From the NCBI GenBank assembly GCA_037138535.1, contig JBAXIG010000042.1, positions 1-14,236 of the forward strand: a stretch of 14,236 bases of DNA. Direction: 5' to 3'. Positions 13,441 through 14,236 of the stretch are shown here, piece by piece. Below the pieces are notes generated by a model. It was not told the DNA's origin and did no database searches. It saw nothing but the letters and a program-made list of their open reading frames with translations. The first letter of the stretch is position 1. Each line of letters opens with the position of its first letter. A program made the translations under genes and the position numbers. The DNA comes from GCA-2737595 sp037138535 (GTDB lineage: Bacteria; Actinomycetota; Actinomycetes; Nanopelagicales; Nanopelagicaceae).

Positions 13441-14214
13441 ATGCGAGCCCATGTCATTCAATTGCGGACCGATTTATCAGAGCCAATTAGCGAACGCATT
13501 GATCGCGTCGCGGCATTAGTGAGAGCGCAATCAGCTGCCGATTTCGTGATCCTTCCCGAGCTCTGGGTACAAGGTGGCTTCGCATTTCCCACATTCTCAG
13601 AGACCGCAGAATCTATTGATGGTCTCGCAGTAAGCGCGTTGCAAGCCGCCGCTAAAGAAGCACACGTCTGGCTACATGGTGGATCACTTGTCACTCGCGA
13701 CGACGATGGAAAATTGCGTAACACTGCAATCGTAATTTCACCGACCGGCGAGTTAGTAGGGAAATATGCGAAGCGCCATCTCTTTGGGTTTACGGGTGGC
13801 GAAACCACAGTGCTTGCGGCAGGCAACAATCTCGTGACCGTTGATCTTCCGTGGGGTCGTGCCGGATTAAGTATCTGTTACGACGTACGTTTCCCAGAGA
13901 TGTATCGCGCACTATTAGATCTTGGTTCCAAGATCTTTCTCATTCCATCAGCTTGGCCAGAACGTCGTATTGCGCACTGGTCACTACTCACACGTGCGCG
14001 CGCAGTCGAGAATCAATGCTTTGTGATTGCCTGCAACGGCGTGGGAATACAAGGAGACACTGTTCTTGGTGGTCGGTCAGTTGTCGTTGATCCATGGGGA
14101 GCAGTACTTGCAGAAGGTGGGGACGATGAGGAAGTTCTTACTTGCGATCTGGATATTGAAACGGTTGATAAGACTCGTGAGGTATTTCCGGTCTTAAGAG
14201 ATCGTCGCACATAA
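13441..14214 (+). CDS. Carbon-nitrogen hydrolase (nitrilase superfamily)
   Basis: Encodes a nitrilase-superfamily amidohydrolase (257 aa). The catalytic triad is complete: Glu40 in ILPELW, Lys111 in GKYAKRHLFGF, and nucleophile Cys146 in LSICYDVRFPEMYR. The context FLIPSAWPERRIAHWSLLTR and ARAVENQCFVIACN is typical of omega-amidase/Nit-type and related aliphatic amidases. No signal peptide is visible, so it is cytoplasmic. The ATG at 13441 is the first in frame and begins the first strand (RAHVIQLRTD); there is no ribosome binding site, which fits a leaderless message. Omega-amidase activity on 2-oxo amides would fit the aminotransferase nearby, but this is inference; other amide substrates are equally possible. 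Confidence 0.9.
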   Translation: MRAHVIQLRTDLSEPISERIDRVAALVRAQSAADFVILPELWVQGGFAFPTFSETAESIDGLAVSALQAAAKEAHVWLHGGSLVTRDDDGKLRNTAIVISPTGELVGKYAKRHLFGFTGGETTVLAAGNNLVTVDLPWGRAGLSICYDVRFPEMYRALLDLGSKIFLIPSAWPERRIAHWSLLTRARAVENQCFVIACNGVGIQGDTVLGGRSVVVDPWGAVLAEGGDDEEVLTCDLDIETVDKTREVFPVLRDRRT

Positions 14215-14236
14215 CCTAGATCTAGAAAGCTGCTTC

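Noticed and set aside
13458..13829. Minus-strand open frame opposite the nitrilase gene
   Set aside because: It shadows a gene with a complete Glu-Lys-Cys triad, and its own product shows no family features.

Overview
The window looks like chromosomal DNA of an actinobacterium with mid-range base composition (about half G+C by eye). Four things point there: the rpsF-ssb-rpsR-rplI-dnaB order, an actinobacterial-type DnaB, a protein of the mycothiol-dependent maleylpyruvate isomerase family, and several genes whose start codon lies 6-7 nt after a TANNNT -10 element (leaderless style). Short spacers and overlapping genes suggest a streamlined, possibly aquatic, lineage; that last point is inference.

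Left part (1-3611, + strand): the extreme left edge probably holds the first codons of a divergent minus-strand gene. Then come ribosomal protein S6, single-stranded DNA-binding protein, ribosomal protein S18 (zinc form) and L9, ending in a clear rho-independent terminator at 1869-1904. A gene-free stretch of about 400 nt follows, carrying a same-orientation array of six DnaA-box-like nonamers at 10-12 bp steps (2036-2097), and then the replicative helicase gene dnaB. Both rpsF and rpsR have leader sequences that can fold over their ribosome binding sites.

Middle part (3617-9090, minus strand): two gene blocks read leftward. The downstream block is a polar amino-acid ABC importer (lipoprotein binding protein, permease, ATPase). 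The upstream block is a HisC/Pat-type PLP aminotransferase followed by two EamA/DMT exporter-like membrane proteins, each overlapping the previous gene by 4 nt.

Right part (9187-14214): divergent from the aminotransferase is a three-gene 2-oxoacid dehydrogenase operon (E1 alpha, E1 beta, lipoyl E2) without an E3 gene. Its end abuts a convergent maleylpyruvate isomerase-family gene, which is divergent from a nitrilase-superfamily amidohydrolase. The 19-bp gap between those last two genes looks like one symmetric bidirectional promoter serving two leaderless genes.

Taken together, the right two thirds look like amino-acid uptake, transamination, efflux and oxidative decarboxylation of the resulting 2-oxoacids. 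The strongest candidates for something undescribed are the phased DnaA-box array in front of dnaB, the rpsF and rpsR leader structures, and the shared bidirectional leaderless promoter. No mobile element, CRISPR array, tRNA or rRNA was seen.
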